This document shows positions 1 through 12,142 of a stretch of 64,000 bases of DNA, piece after piece. This stretch comes from Heritiera littoralis. Lineage: Eukaryota; Streptophyta; Magnoliopsida; Malvales; Malvaceae. Position numbers and translations under genes: made by a program. Under the pieces are notes generated by a model. The model saw only the letters and a program-made list of their open reading frames with translations. It was not told the origin of the DNA and did no database searches. Location of the stretch: the NCBI GenBank assembly GCA_031772115.1, contig JAPDPK010000112.1:1302001-1366000 (forward strand). The letters are read 5' to 3'. Every line of letters starts with the position of its first letter. Within the stretch, counting starts at the first letter, position 1.

Positions 1-491
1 CATAAGAACTTTATTGATAATAAGAATTTAAAACACCATTTTAATTCATCCTCAAATCAAATTATCTGTATTTCTATCAATTACCTTTATACTAGTGATT
101 TTCATTATCTACATACTTTTCAGAGTTGTTTTCTTAAGCTTTTGGATTCTTCTATGTTCTCTGCTATAAGCTTAGAAATAAATTTTATATTAACAATCGA
201 GTCAATAATAACTCGATCTCTCCCATCTATATTACTCTAAAAATTTATCGAGAATCACACAACACTTTTTTAACCACACATCTCTTATAATTTTGGACAT
301 TTCAACTCTGTGTCCTATCATTTTACTGTATATCTTCAAGGCAGGGACATTTAACATTCATTCATTTTAACACATACTCCACTTTGATTTATTTATTTAC
401 TCATACTTCACAGCATATCGATCATCTTAATTTGTATCCTGATTAAGTGTAACTATTTCATTAACACATTTCACAGCTAATCGATTTATTA
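1..491 (-). mobile_element. Element A, left part of interior
   Basis: This stretch resembles the interior of element B around 6041-6590 (shared phrases include 'agaactttatt' and 'ttcttaagctttt'). It therefore belongs to an older copy of the same minus-strand LTR element. Element B inserted immediately after base 491, and the rest of A's interior resumes at 12138. The 3' LTR of A would lie to the left of the window. No coding frame is recognisable. Assignment rests on by-eye similarity plus the TSD that rejoins the two halves. Confidence 0.75.
487..491. repeat. TSD of element B, left copy
   Basis: The sequence 'tatta' immediately precedes the LTR that starts TGTAATGACC at 492. The same five bases follow the other LTR at 12138-12142. 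A 5-bp duplication is the size Ty3/gypsy integrases make. Confidence 0.85.
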
Positions 492-1081
492 TGTAATGAC
501 CTGTTACCATTTTTTCACCTTAATTTACATAATTTATCCGGTTGGGCTGTCTGTGATACTTCACTTGATTTCTTATGTTAAACAATTTCATAAAATATTG
601 TTTATATTACATACATCCCCTATCTTACTTAATAAGCAAGTAGTACTGCATACATGTCTAAATACAGAAAATAAATGATCGTACCTCATAAATATCAGTC
701 GGTCTGTCACATTGTCCATTATGTGCATCCGTAATCCACAAATATTGGATCTCACCATCATCAAAACCTGAAATGTTAAAATTAGAGAGTGAGCAAACCA
801 CGACTCAGTAAGAGAGTTATATGTCACACTTGATATTCGGTTAACTATATCCTGAAAAACTTTTTCACTTTCTTTTAAATCTTCCTAGCTGGCTCTAGGC
901 TCACATGTAGGAAGGATACTACAGTCGGCTAGGGATCCGGATAGAGTAAGGCAGGTATTTTAAAATACCTGACTTGTTCTGGAACCTAGAAGCAACTGTA
1001 GAGAGTACTATATTCATTGTTCTCAAAACGATATAATTTTCGTTTTTCCATGGAGTAAACCACTTATTTCTTTTCACATTC

Positions 1082-1610
1082 AGTATACTTTAAAACACGT
1101 GACAGTTCAGTAGTAAAACAGTGGTTTAGTTCTCTTCTCTTCAGTACAGTAAAAACACGTGACAGTACAGTGGTTCGCAAATATCCAATCGTTGGATAAA
1201 TACTTTTGCGATTATTTCTATCTTAGAAATAATTCTTATGTTATTCTTTTGGAATAAACATTTATTTCTCTTTTCAAATCAGTAACCGTATCGTACAGTT
1301 CAGTAAAACAACATATTCAGTAAAACAGTAATTTGATACGGTTCAATCAGTAGACAGTAAACAGTAGCTACCAGTCCAGAAAACAATATAAGGTAGCTTT
1401 CAGTTCAGTAAACAGTAAATGGTAGCTTTCAGTTCAGTAAAATGGAAATCAATGGCTACCATTTCAATAAACAGTACAATTTAGTATCACAGTGTTTTGG
1501 TACAGTTTTTCATCAGTAAACAGTAAACAGTATAGTAATTCAGTACAGTAAACAGTGCAGTATAGTAAATAGGATTCTGTAAATCCTTTCAATAAACAGT
1601 AAACAGTAAG
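1082..1610. repeat. Interspersed CAGTAAA-type short repeats in LTR
   Basis: Dozens of irregularly spaced copies of 'cagtaaac', 'acagtaaa' and 'cagtacag' fill this part of the LTR. The second LTR has the same array at 8880-9385, with small differences in copy number. Read on the element's own strand the motif is GTTTACTG. Confidence 0.8.
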
Positions 1611-3559
1611 TGAGACTAGGCATCACCCTACAATTAAATCATGCTATCTCGTCCATTAGGGACACAGTAACAGTAATGAGATCTATGGCCATGAACTATA
1701 ATATGTCCTCGGTGTACACTTGCTAGGTGATAATCCGGGACGCTGATGACTAGCTGGTCAATCAGCCACGTGACAGTAACAGTATGTGTGATGCATAAAG
1801 CTCGGGGCCTAAGTCTCAAAACAGTATAAAATCGTACCATAGCCTTTATGGATTTTAAACACAGTAAATTGAAATATTTCTCAAATATCTATAAGGCTCA
1901 CATGTAATAAAATCATCGCCATTATGAAATTTATAATTTAAATCACATTTCTCAAAATATTTCATAAAGGTATAAATCATATTTTTCATATGGTGAAAAC
2001 AATTATAAAAAAATCACACTGTAAAATAAATCTCATGACAGTGTCTTTTTCACCGTAACACATGTATGCACACCTTTTCGTGCTATCAACAGAAAACATG
2101 GTTTTTAAAATCATCGGAATTCAATTCAAATATTTTTGTAATTTATGAAAAAATAAATTATTTATTTTCCAATTTTCAATAATTCCGTCACCATGTTTTC
2201 TTCTAAAAACACATGTAGAGACCTCTAATCTCGAAATCATAGTTTTTCATCATTTCTTAACCTTTATGGAATTTATATAATTAATTATTTCATAATTAAA
2301 ACCATAAAGGTTTTATATTAAATCAAGTGAATATTTAAGAATATTTATAAAAATATTCACTTCAGTCTCTTTTTCATTTCATCTCGTTTCACGTGAAATA
2401 TCACCTACCAGGTGAATTTTCGGTGATTCCATTTCACCATTCTCGAAAACATGAATATTTTTAAATCAAATCTCCATATATTCATGTTTTATGAAAATTA
2501 CTTGATTTCTCGATTTTCATACCTGAAAATCGTTTCTCGTGAAATCAAATCATTTATTATGATTTTCGGTGACTTTCGGTAAATTTCAGTAATGTTTTGA
2601 TAATTTTTCGACAGTATATCGGCTGCCGATTGGCTAGCCTCCTGCACAGAAAATACAGTTTTATAATTTTCAACCGGTAACAATTTCCAAACCGATAAAT
2701 CACCACAGTTTTCAACCAATCATTGTAAATTGCATTTATAAAATTTAAATGCAAAATTTAAAACATGTGGTTGAATATCCTTACAGGTGGCACATGTCTC
2801 CCATACCTGTTTCGGGTCGGCGATTGCCTCTCGAAGGTCGTGCCCATGTTCACCTCTCCCGATTCCATCATCTCATTCACCGAGAACAATTCTGGAAACC
2901 AAATTCTAAATTTTAGAATTTTTCTCAATTTATTTAAATAAATAAATTATTTAAATAATTTAACACTTTCCAAGATTTCTTATCAATTCTCGTAATTTTC
3001 GGGATTTCTCGTAATTTTCGAATTCTCGAGAATTTTCCAAATTTCCGAAATTCCTTTTCTCTTTCTTTTTCTTTTTTTCTTTTTCTTGGCCAGACCGGCC
3101 ATTTCCCCTCTTCGTCGATTCTCCGACGGTTCGACGGCTCCTCAGCTGGCTGACATTACGGCGAACCTACTGGTGGTCTCCGTTCGGCTTGGATCGGCGG
3201 CACGGCGACGAATCTACTCGGTTTCTCTCTTCCTCAGTTCGGCCTTCCTCCGCCGTCGGTAGGCTCCTTTTCCTTCCTCTCACCTCTGTCGAGGTTTGAG
3301 TGGCGGTGGCGGTGCCAAGATCAGCCGGCACCACCGTTTCCTTTTCTCTTTTCCCTTCTCAGCTTCCGCCGGTTTCGTTTTTGTTTCTTCCCAATTTTCT
3401 TTCCTTTTCCGTCGCTGGTCGCCTTCTCTTCCTCTCCTCTGCTTACCGGCGACGTCGCTCTCCCTCATCTCTTTTCTTTCTCGCTGGTGATGGTGGCCGA
3501 CTGTATCGGGGGAGAAGAATCGGGATTCTTCCCAATTCTGTTTTGTTTTGTTTGTTTTT

Positions 3560-4020
3560 TCTATTTTAATTAGATATATATAATACTTATACTATAATAA
3601 TATTATACATATAATATTATTTATGTATAGTATAGTACTAGATATACAATATATATATATAAAGATATATATATGTTGTGTATTAAAAAATATATACAGT
3701 ATATATATATATTTATATACTTTAAATTAAATAACATTTATATATATTTATATTTATATAAATGTTATAATACAATATATATTGTATTTACAATATATAT
3801 ACATATAAACTCTAATGTAAAATAACATTTACTATTCCTATATATGTATATATTTATATATACATAAAATATACATATGTAGTATTTAAATTTATGAAAT
3901 AGTATATATTCATATATATATATATATACCAATGGATAATAATATATACTATATATCATTTAAGTACATATGTATTTGTATAAAAATATATTTATATAAT
4001 ATATAATTATACAAAAAAAT
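3560..4020. repeat. TA-rich simple-sequence tract
   Basis: This is almost pure A/T with runs of (TA)n and (ATAT)n. The matching part of the other LTR (11440-11900) has changed in length and gained a (TG)n run at 11707-11718. ORFs here are translations of simple sequence. Confidence 0.85.
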
Positions 4021-4260
4021 ATATCATATTCATTTCTTATTTTCTTATTTAATTTGGATTTCCATTTATCCAAATTAAATTTCCTCCTTTCCTTATTTCC
4101 AAATTTAATCTTCCTTCATTCAAATTTTCACAATCCGTCACTTTCTAAATTCATGGAATATTCACTAATATTCTGATCTCACAATTATATTTATTCATTT
4201 CGACTTCCCTATTTGCTTTAATATTAATTTCCAATAAATGAAAAATTTACGGTTATCACA

Positions 4261-4278
4261 TTCTCCCCACCTTAAGAA
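4261..4278 (-). other. Element B polypurine tract (PPT)
   Basis: On the minus strand this reads TTCTTAAGGTGGGGAGAA, directly before the 3' LTR start TGTGATAACC. It is the expected plus-strand DNA primer site for reverse transcription. The same 18 bases occur at 16847-16864 in front of the plus-strand chromovirus 3' LTR. Confidence 0.88.
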
Positions 4279-4440
4279 GTTCGGTCCTCCGAATTTAACT
4301 TAAGTCCAAAGGTGGTACATGCCGTATACTTACAACTTCTGACCTCTAGGTCATCCTCCAAGTAATACTGCCAGTACACTTTCAGCATTCAAGATTACTT
4401 TTAGACCACTGCATGAAGTCTTTCATCATTTAGTATATAT
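4279..4440 (-). pseudogene. Decayed chromovirus pol-end remnant
   Basis: Read on the minus strand, this aligns by eye with the last part of the chromovirus pol at about 16700-16865. Shared stretches include CTGGCAGTAT and GGAGGACC, and the 41 bases up to the LTR differ at about five positions. The coding frame is not kept; the alignment needs gaps and the encoded residues are changed. It shows that the interior of element B came from a chromovirus that once encoded a C-terminal chromodomain-type tail. Confidence 0.55.
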
Positions 4441-7400
4441 TTATACTCCCATAAATTCATTTATCAATTCGAGAGTTGTTCATTTCCACTCTTTCCACAT
4501 AAGAGTCTATACACAATATTTTTCATTTCACAGCTGATCTATGCTGTTCATCATCCATTTTTCTCACTTAGTGCCAAGTCGATAAAATTTGGTACCATCA
4601 TGTACACATGTCAATCAATTGTATGTAATTGTCCCAGTAACTTTCACATATCATGCACACACTCTCTCAATATATCTTCAAGCGTCTCAATACCACGCTA
4701 AGATATTTACATCAATATGAAGCAGTGTTGTCAGTACATTTGGGATCTCAATGCCTTTTGCTATTTCTCATTAAGCATATGGTAACTCAGAGACTCCCAT
4801 CACGTGTAATGCTCACTGGAACTATACACATACATTTACGCCATTTCACACTCATATTCCGACCATGGCACTGGAGAATCTAGGATTCCGATAATGGAAA
4901 GTGATTCTATTTAGATCATCAATCTTTAATCACTTCCATATCATCATTTCTCTTTTAGACTCTTTATTATCCACAGTATTCATATTATTAAGGCTGCATT
5001 TCATTTGCAGACTTTACTATTTATCATCTCTTACAGTTATAATTCATGAGGCAATCTTGTTCTCTTCATGTAGTATGGTCTTTACATCTCTTTTCATAAT
5101 TTAGATTCTAAAATTGAATTCTTAAATTATTCATTTACTCACCACATTATCTATACAATCCCACTGTTTTTATCATTTCGAGGTGGTTATATGTATAATC
5201 ATTTTTCATTTATATACTGGTAGTAAACATGTCATTCATATTCCTCCTTTAAGTATCATTACTTTCACTTGTCAAATTTGGCTTGGTTTTACATCTTGCG
5301 ATTGTTATGTGATAACCATCATGAGATTACTTTCTTTGTCTTAATTTCGGAAACTTTTTCATGTTCCCTACTCATCATGCAACTTATCTTCTTATTTCAT
5401 TTTCGTCAATTTAGTCGATTTCCTCAAGTGGTATGTTACTTTACTGTTAAAATCTTTTAACCTTTTTCATACCATCTTTTCTTTCCACTTATTCATTTAC
5501 CGACTTGAACTTCTTTAATTATGTCTCATTAGTAGAGCAGCTAATCCCATAACTCGTTTATAATAGTATCTAGCTAGACTTATTATTTCTATATCTCGAT
5601 CATTATCTCACTATCATTGACAGATTCACTGTCATTCTGTCAATCCGAGATTATACATCTCATAAAGAGATACTGTCTAGCCAAATCTCTTATTCGCCAA
5701 TCTTAACACAATTCCACAGTCTTTAAGAGTTTAAGGGTCATACCGCAATGCTGCTCATGTTCCATTTATACTTTAGACTCTATCAGTATTTCATCCATTT
5801 ACTCATGTATGGATGCCTCATTCCTTAGGTTTATATACCTCACAAGGCAATTCATTAACCTTGTAACCTCAATAGGAACTCGTAAAAATTTTATCGAGTT
5901 CTAATCATTATCTCATGTACATCAATCTCCAATCTTTTATCTGATGACGCTTTGTATTGAGGCTAGTCTTATTAACTCCTCATGTATCTCTGATCAAATC
6001 AATAAAGCGTCTATTTTCATGTAGATGAATACTTGTTCTTCACAAGAACTTTATTAATGATAGGAAATTAATACATCCTTTTTAATTCATCTTAGTCTCG
6101 ATATCATATGTGTTTCTCACATTTACCCTTATACAGACAACTTCATTATAATCAATTATGTTATCTGTATTTTCATCAATTACACCTGTACACGTGAATT
6201 TCATTATTCACACAGTTTCCAGAGTTAATTCTTAAGCTTTTCAGATTCTTTCCATGTTTCCGATATACGCTTATAACCAATCGAGTCAAGGTTAGCTCGA
6301 TTTTCTCCAATCTATACAACTCTAAAAATTTTATCGGGAATTACATCCGATACTTTCTTTAATCACACATCTTTTATCATCTTCGACATTTCCTCCTCAT
6401 GTCCTGTCATTTTTTCACTGTGTATTCTCAAGGCAGAGACATTTACTATCTAAATCATTTTGATACATACTCTACCTTGATTTCATTGTCTACTCATACT
6501 TTATAGCATTACGAATTTCATTCTAGTAAGCTGTATCAAGTACAACAGTTATCAACACATGTTACAGCTAACCGATTTATTACAGTTATTTACTTTAAAA
6601 TCACTTTCATTTAATGAACTCAGGTTTAATTCCCTTGAGCATGTTATCCACGAGGTTTGAACCCTGGCACCCTTACGTACCTAGTTCCTTTCACTCGTGT
6701 TACCATTAAAATAATTGTAAGAGTCCCGCTCGTTTTGTATCGGCCATCGGCGAGCATCCCCTAAGCGATTCTTTCGCCCCAGGTTTACCCTTATTAGTGA
6801 GTCGACGATAACATAGTTCGCCTGCATCTCACAACGCATGATCCATTACGGGTCGCCCATCATTGGGTTGCCCATTACTGTTCTGTCTCAAGGGTCCTGA
6901 AGAACTTAGGTTAGCTGTCATCTTCTTCTGTTTATCACTTTACTGTTCTTATGCCTACTATTCAATTCATAGTATTCCATACAGTACATCAATTTGCAAG
7001 GCATATCTCAAATGATCCGGTTCTATAATTAAATATTCATTTAATACCTCAAAACAGTATAAATGTATAAAACCTCAATCAACCATACTGCTATGGATTT
7101 CATCAATTTTTGTACTATCTACTTTCTCAATCAATTTCTGTATTCATTTCACTTTCATAATATCCACGATCTCGTAATAATTATCCGAGTTGATACACTC
7201 GTAATTCAAGCTCTTACAATCAATAACCGGGCCAATCATCTTGCAACATCCCACTACACTCTTATCGGATCGCATCATATAAGGCCTCGGCCTGTCCGCC
7301 GTCTGCCTTTACACATGTGTATTGTCCCTTTTGAGAATGCCCAGCCCGTTCACTGGGTCACCCCTTAAGGTTTTATCATGAGGCCTAGCCTATTCACTAG

Positions 7401-8256
7401 GTCACTCACAGTTCGCGTTCGTAATCTAAGTGTCAGTGGAATCAATAATAGGGATCGCTATATTCATATGACATCTTTTATGCCATTAATAACTCCATTA
7501 CTCTCAATGGATTCAAAATTACTTAATTTCATCACAATTCAGAATTTTGCCCAACATAGGGGCATTTTCGTCATTTCAACATTTATTTCTTTCTCCTCAG
7601 TATACATTGTAATCAATTATCTCATTATCCATGTGCTGATATTATCCTTTCTCATACTTATATCAGCAACTTCAGATCTTGTTCGATTTCGACAGAGAAG
7701 TCCACTAAAATCCATAATTGGATTATTCTGCTTGTAATTCAGCTTTACATCATCAATTTCTCTGTCAAATCAGTCAATTCCAACCTCTCTGTCAAATCAG
7801 TCAATTTCTCTGTTAGTTTATTTTAAATCCCTGTAAAATTTTGGAGGCAGGGGTATTTTGGTTATTTTTGGCCAAAATTTTTGCTCTCTTCAAATTACCC
7901 TCAATCGATGATCTTAAAGTCTGTTTAATGATTATATTTCATTCCCCTCCATTTATATCATCATTCTCAGGTCTCAGTTCGATCTGGACTGGAAAGTACT
8001 GGTGGGGCCTTCATCGAGTCCTTTTGATTCCTCACCGAACAGGCCTTCATTTAGATTATAAGAATTACCAATTTTTCGGTAATTTCTGAGCCTATTTTTC
8101 TCTTTAACATTCTAAATTTTCAATTCTCACTCCCTTTAAATCAATTTACTGAATTGACAATCATTTATTTTCTCTATGTATTCAGACGACACAGTACTAC
8201 CGGGGATGTTTAACATTTTTCCTTCCAAAAGTATCCACAAACATCAGACTAACTAT
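4441..8256 (-). other. Element B non-coding interior
   Basis: About 3.8 kb lies between the pol remnant and the primer site with no recognisable gag, protease, RT or integrase motif on either strand. The longest open frames (7063-7368 and 7378-7737, plus) are antisense to the element and are not kept in element A, so I do not call them. A block at about 6628-6897 is more GC-rich and is missing from element A. Confidence 0.6.
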
Positions 8257-8268
8257 GCTCTGATACCA
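8257..8268 (-). other. Element B primer-binding site (tRNA-iMet)
   Basis: On the minus strand this reads TGGTATCAGAGC, the complement of the 3' end of plant initiator tRNA-Met. It lies seven bases inside the 5' LTR (8276 onward). This fixes the element's orientation as minus. Confidence 0.92.
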
Positions 8269-8275
8269 TTAAATC

Positions 8276-11200
8276 TGTGACGACTTGTTACCACATTTTT
8301 CACCTTAATTTTCACAATTTATCCGGTTAGGCTGTCTGTGATACTTCACTTGATTTCTTATGTTAAACAATTTCATAAAATATTGTTTATATTACATACA
8401 TCCCCTATCTTACTTAATAAGCAAGTAGTACTGCATACATGTCTAAATACAGAAAATAAATGACCGTACCTTATAAATCTCAGTCGGTCTGTCACATTGT
8501 CCATTATGTGCATCCATAATCCACAAATATTGGATCTCACCATCATCAAAACCTGAAATGTTAAAATTGGTGAGTGAGCAAACCACGACTCAGTAAGAGA
8601 GTTATATGTCACACTTGATATTCGATTAACTATATACTGAAAAACTTTTTCACTTTCTTTTAAATCTTCCTTGCTAGCTCTAGGCTCACATGTAGGAAGG
8701 ATACTATAGTCGGCTAGGGATCCGGATAGAGTAAGGCAGGTATTTTAAAATACCTGACTTGTTCCAGAACTTAGAAGCAACTGTAGAGAGTACTATTTTC
8801 CTTGTTCTCAAAACGATATAATTTTTGTTTTTCCACGGAGTAAACCACTTATTTCTTTTCACATTCAGTATACTTTAAAACACGTGACAGTTCAGTAGTA
8901 AAACAGTGGTTTACTTCTCTTCTCTTCAGTACAGTAAAAACACGTGACAGTATAGTGGTTCGCAAATATGCAATCGTTGGATAAACACTTTTGCGATTAT
9001 TTCTATCTTAGAAATAATTCTTATGTTATTCTTTTGGAATAAACATTTATTTCTCTTTTCAAATCAGTAACCGTATCGTACAGTTCAATAAAACAGTATA
9101 TTCAGTAAAATAGCAATTTGATACGGTTCAATCAGTAGACAGTAAACAGTAGCTACCAGTTCAAAAAATAGTATAAGGTAGCTTTTAGTTCAGTAAACAT
9201 AAATGGTAGCTTTCAGTTCAGTAAAACAGTAATCAATGGCTACCATTTCAATAAACAGTACAGTTCAGTAACACAGTGTTTTGGTACGGTTTTTCATCAG
9301 TAAACAGTAAACAGTACAGTAATTCAGTACAGTAAACAGTACAGTATAGTAAATAGGATTTCGTAAATCCTTTCAGTAAACAGTAAGTGAGACTAGGCAT
9401 CACCTTACAATTAAATCATGTTCTCTCGTCCATTAGGGACACAGTAACAGTAATGAGATCTATGGCCATGATCTATAATATGTCCTCGATGTACACTTAC
9501 TAGGTGACAATTCGGGACGCTGATGACTAGCTGGTCAATTAGCCACGTGACAATAACAGTACGTGTGTTGCATGAACCTCAGGGCCTAAGTCTCAAAACA
9601 GTATAAAACCGTACCATAGCCTTTATGAATTTTAAACACAGTAAATTGAAATATTTCTCAAATATCCATAAGGCTCACATGTAATAAAATCATCACCTTT
9701 ATGAAATTTTTAATTTAAATCGCATTTCTTAAAATATTTCATAAAGGTATAAATCATATTTTTCATACGGTGAAAACAATTATAAAATAATCACACTGTA
9801 AAATAAATCTCATGATAGTGTCTTTTTCACCGTAACACATGTATGCACGCCTTTCCGTGCTATCAATCAAAAACATGGTTTTTAAAATCATCGGAATTCA
9901 ATTCAAATATTTTTGTAATTTATGGAAAAATAAATTATTTATTTTCCAATTTTCAATAATTCCGTCACCATGTTTTCTTCTAAAAACACGTGTAGAGACC
10001 TCTAATCTCGAAATCATAGTTTTTCATCATTTCTTAACGTTTATGGAATTTATATAATTAATTATTTCATAATTAAAACCATAAAGGTTTTAAATTAAAT
10101 CAAGTGAATATTTAAGAATATTTATAAAAATATTTACTTCAGTCTCTTTTTCATTTTCATCTCGTTTCACATGAAATATCACTTACCGAGTGAATTTTCG
10201 ATGATTCCATTTTCACCATTCTCGAAAACATGAATATTTTTAAATCAAATCTCCATATATTCATGTTTTATGAAAATTACTTGATTTCTCGATTTTCATG
10301 CCTGAAAATCGTTTCTCGTGAAATCAAATCATTTATTATGATTTTCGGTGATTTTCGGTAAATTTTAGTAATGTTTCGATAATTTTTCAACAGTATATCG
10401 GCTGTCGGTTGGCTAGCCTACTGCACAGAAAATACAGTTTTATAATTTTCAACCGGTAATTCACCACAATTTTCAAACCTATAAATAACCACAGTTTTCA
10501 ACCAATCATTGTAAATTGCTTTTATAAAATTTAAATGCATAATTTAAAACATGTGGCCAAATATCCTTACAGGTGGCACATGTCTCCCTTACCTGTTTCG
10601 GGTCGGTGACTGCGTCTCGAAGGTCGCGCCTGTGTTCACCTCTCCCGGTTCCATCATCTCATTCACTGAGAACGATTTTGGAAACCAAATTCTAAATTTT
10701 AGAATGTTTCTCAATTTATTTAAATAAATAAATTATTTAAATAATTTAACACTTTTCGAGATTTCTTACCGATTCCCGTAATTCCCAGGATTTCTCGTAA
10801 TTTTTGAATTCTCGAGAATTTTTCAAATTCTCGGAATTCCTTTTCTCTTTCTCTTTCTTCTTTTTCTTCCTTCTTTTTTTTTCTTTTCTTTTTCTTTTTC
10901 CTTTTTCTTTTCTTTTTCTTTTTTTTTCCTTTTTCCTGGCTAGATCGACTATTTCCCCTCCTCACCGGTTCTCCGGCAGTTCAACGGCTCCTCAGCTGGC
11001 CGACGTCACGGCGAACCTGCTGGTGGTCTCCATTCGGCCTGGATCGACGGCACAGCGACGGATCTACTCGGTTTTGCCTCGGTTTCTCTCTTCCTCCGTT
11101 CGACCTTCCTCCGCCGTCGGTGGCCTCACCGGTGGCCTACTTTTCCTTCCTCTCACCTCCTTCGAGGTTAGAGTGGCGGTGGCGGTGCCAAGACCGGCCG

Positions 11201-12137
11201 GCACCGCCGTTTCCTCTTCTCTTTTCCCTTCTCGGCTTCCGCCAGTTTCGTTTTCCATTTGTTCCCAATTTTCTTTCCTTTTCCGTCGTCAGTCCCCTTC
11301 TCTTCCTCTCCTCAGCTCACCGGCGACGTCGCTCTACCTCATCTTTTTTCTTTCTCGCCGGCGACGGTGGCCGGCTGTATCAGGGGAGAAGAATCGGGAT
11401 TCTTCCCGATTCTGTTTTGTTTTGTTTTTTTTCTATTTTAATTAGATATATATATAATACTTATACTATAATAATATTATACATATAATATTATTTATGT
11501 ATAGTATAGTACTAGATATACAATATATAAAGATATATATATGTTGTGTATTAAAATATAAATATAGTATATATATCTATATACTTTAAATTAAATAACA
11601 TTTATATATATTTATATAAATGTTATAATACAATATATATTGTATTTACAATATATATATATACAAACTTTAATGTAAAATAACAATTACTTTTCCTATA
11701 TATGTGTGTGTGTGTGTGTATATATATTATATATATTTATATATATATATATATAATATACATATGTACTATTTAAATTTATGAAATAGTAAATATTCAT
11801 ATATATACCAATGTATAATAATATATACTATATATCATTTAAGTACATATGTATTTGTATAAAAATATATTTATATAATATATAATTATATAAATGTATA
11901 TCATATTCATTTCTTATTTTCTTATTTAATTTGGATTTTCATTTATCCAAATTAAATTTCCTCCTTTTCTTATTTCCAAATTTAATCTTCCTTCATTCAA
12001 ATTTTCACAATCTGTCACTTTCTCAATTCACGGAATATTCACTAATATTCCGATCTCACAATTATATTTATTTATTTCAACTTCTCTATTTGGTTTAATA
12101 TTAATTTCCAATAAATGAAAAATTTACGGTTATCACA
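8276..12137 (-). repeat. Element B 5' LTR
   Basis: This 3862-bp LTR pairs with 492-4260. It starts TGTGACGACTTG and ends GGTTATCACA. It has the same internal order: conserved module (about 9463-9520), CAGTAAA repeats (8880-9385), pyrimidine/GC-rich island (about 10830-11420) and TA-rich tract. Long ORFs at 10720-11488 arise from the pyrimidine tract (poly-Lys/Arg or Ser/Phe translations) and are not credible proteins. Confidence 0.9.
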
Positions 12138-12142
12138 TATTA
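12138..12142. repeat. TSD of element B, right copy
   Basis: The sequence 'tatta' directly follows the LTR end and matches 487-491. Confidence 0.85.

Larger units (their letters stand above)
492..4260 (-). repeat. Element B 3' LTR
   Basis: This 3769-bp LTR matches 8276-12137 along its length. In plus orientation it holds, in order: a region with a conserved module around 1687-1745; dense CAGTAAA-type repeats (1082-1610); an A/T-rich part; a pyrimidine/GC-rich island (about 3060-3540); a TA-dinucleotide-rich tract (about 3560-4020); and the end GGTTATCACA. ORFs in this LTR are low-complexity and differ between the two copies, so I do not call genes. Its promoter would fire leftward, out of the element. 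Confidence 0.88.
492..12137 (-). mobile_element. Element B: complete non-autonomous LTR retrotransposon
   Basis: Two direct repeats of about 3.8 kb (492-4260 and 8276-12137) flank a 4.0-kb interior. All minus-strand landmarks are in order: 5' LTR at right, tRNA-iMet primer site (8257-8268), interior, polypurine tract (4261-4278), 3' LTR at left, and a perfect 5-bp TSD. Both LTRs run TG...CA. No gag or pol frame survives; only a decayed trace of pol lies next to the polypurine tract. Over the first 350 aligned bases I count by eye about 15-18 LTR mismatches, mostly C/T or G/A. It sits inside an older relative (A). The polypurine tract matches that of a Ty3/gypsy chromovirus at 16848-16865, so I place it with Ty3/gypsy. 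Confidence 0.88.

Noticed and set aside
588..827. 79-codon minus ORF that recurs almost unchanged at 8373-8612
   Set aside because: Its conservation is explained by the two LTRs being copies of each other; it has no domain and is disrupted in LTR A.
1082..1610. Regular-looking repeat array that could be taken for a CRISPR
   Set aside because: The units are 7-8 bases, irregularly spaced and within an LTR; there are no cas genes and the DNA is plant nuclear.
3765..3959. Ile/Tyr-rich 64-codon ORF
   Set aside because: A translation of TA dinucleotide repeats.
6640..6720. Possible SINE or tRNA gene on the minus strand (GGTTCAAACC)
   Set aside because: Only a B-box-like sequence is present; no A box at the right distance and no poly-A tail or TSD.
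7063..7737. Two plus-strand ORFs of 101 and 119 codons inside element B
   Set aside because: They are antisense to the element, lack domains, and the matching part of element A is not open.
10720..11488. Several overlapping ORFs of 60-213 codons in the element B 5' LTR
   Set aside because: They come from the pyrimidine/purine-rich tract (poly-Lys/Arg on one strand, Phe/Ser/Leu on the other), overlap in several frames, and are not kept in the other LTR copy.
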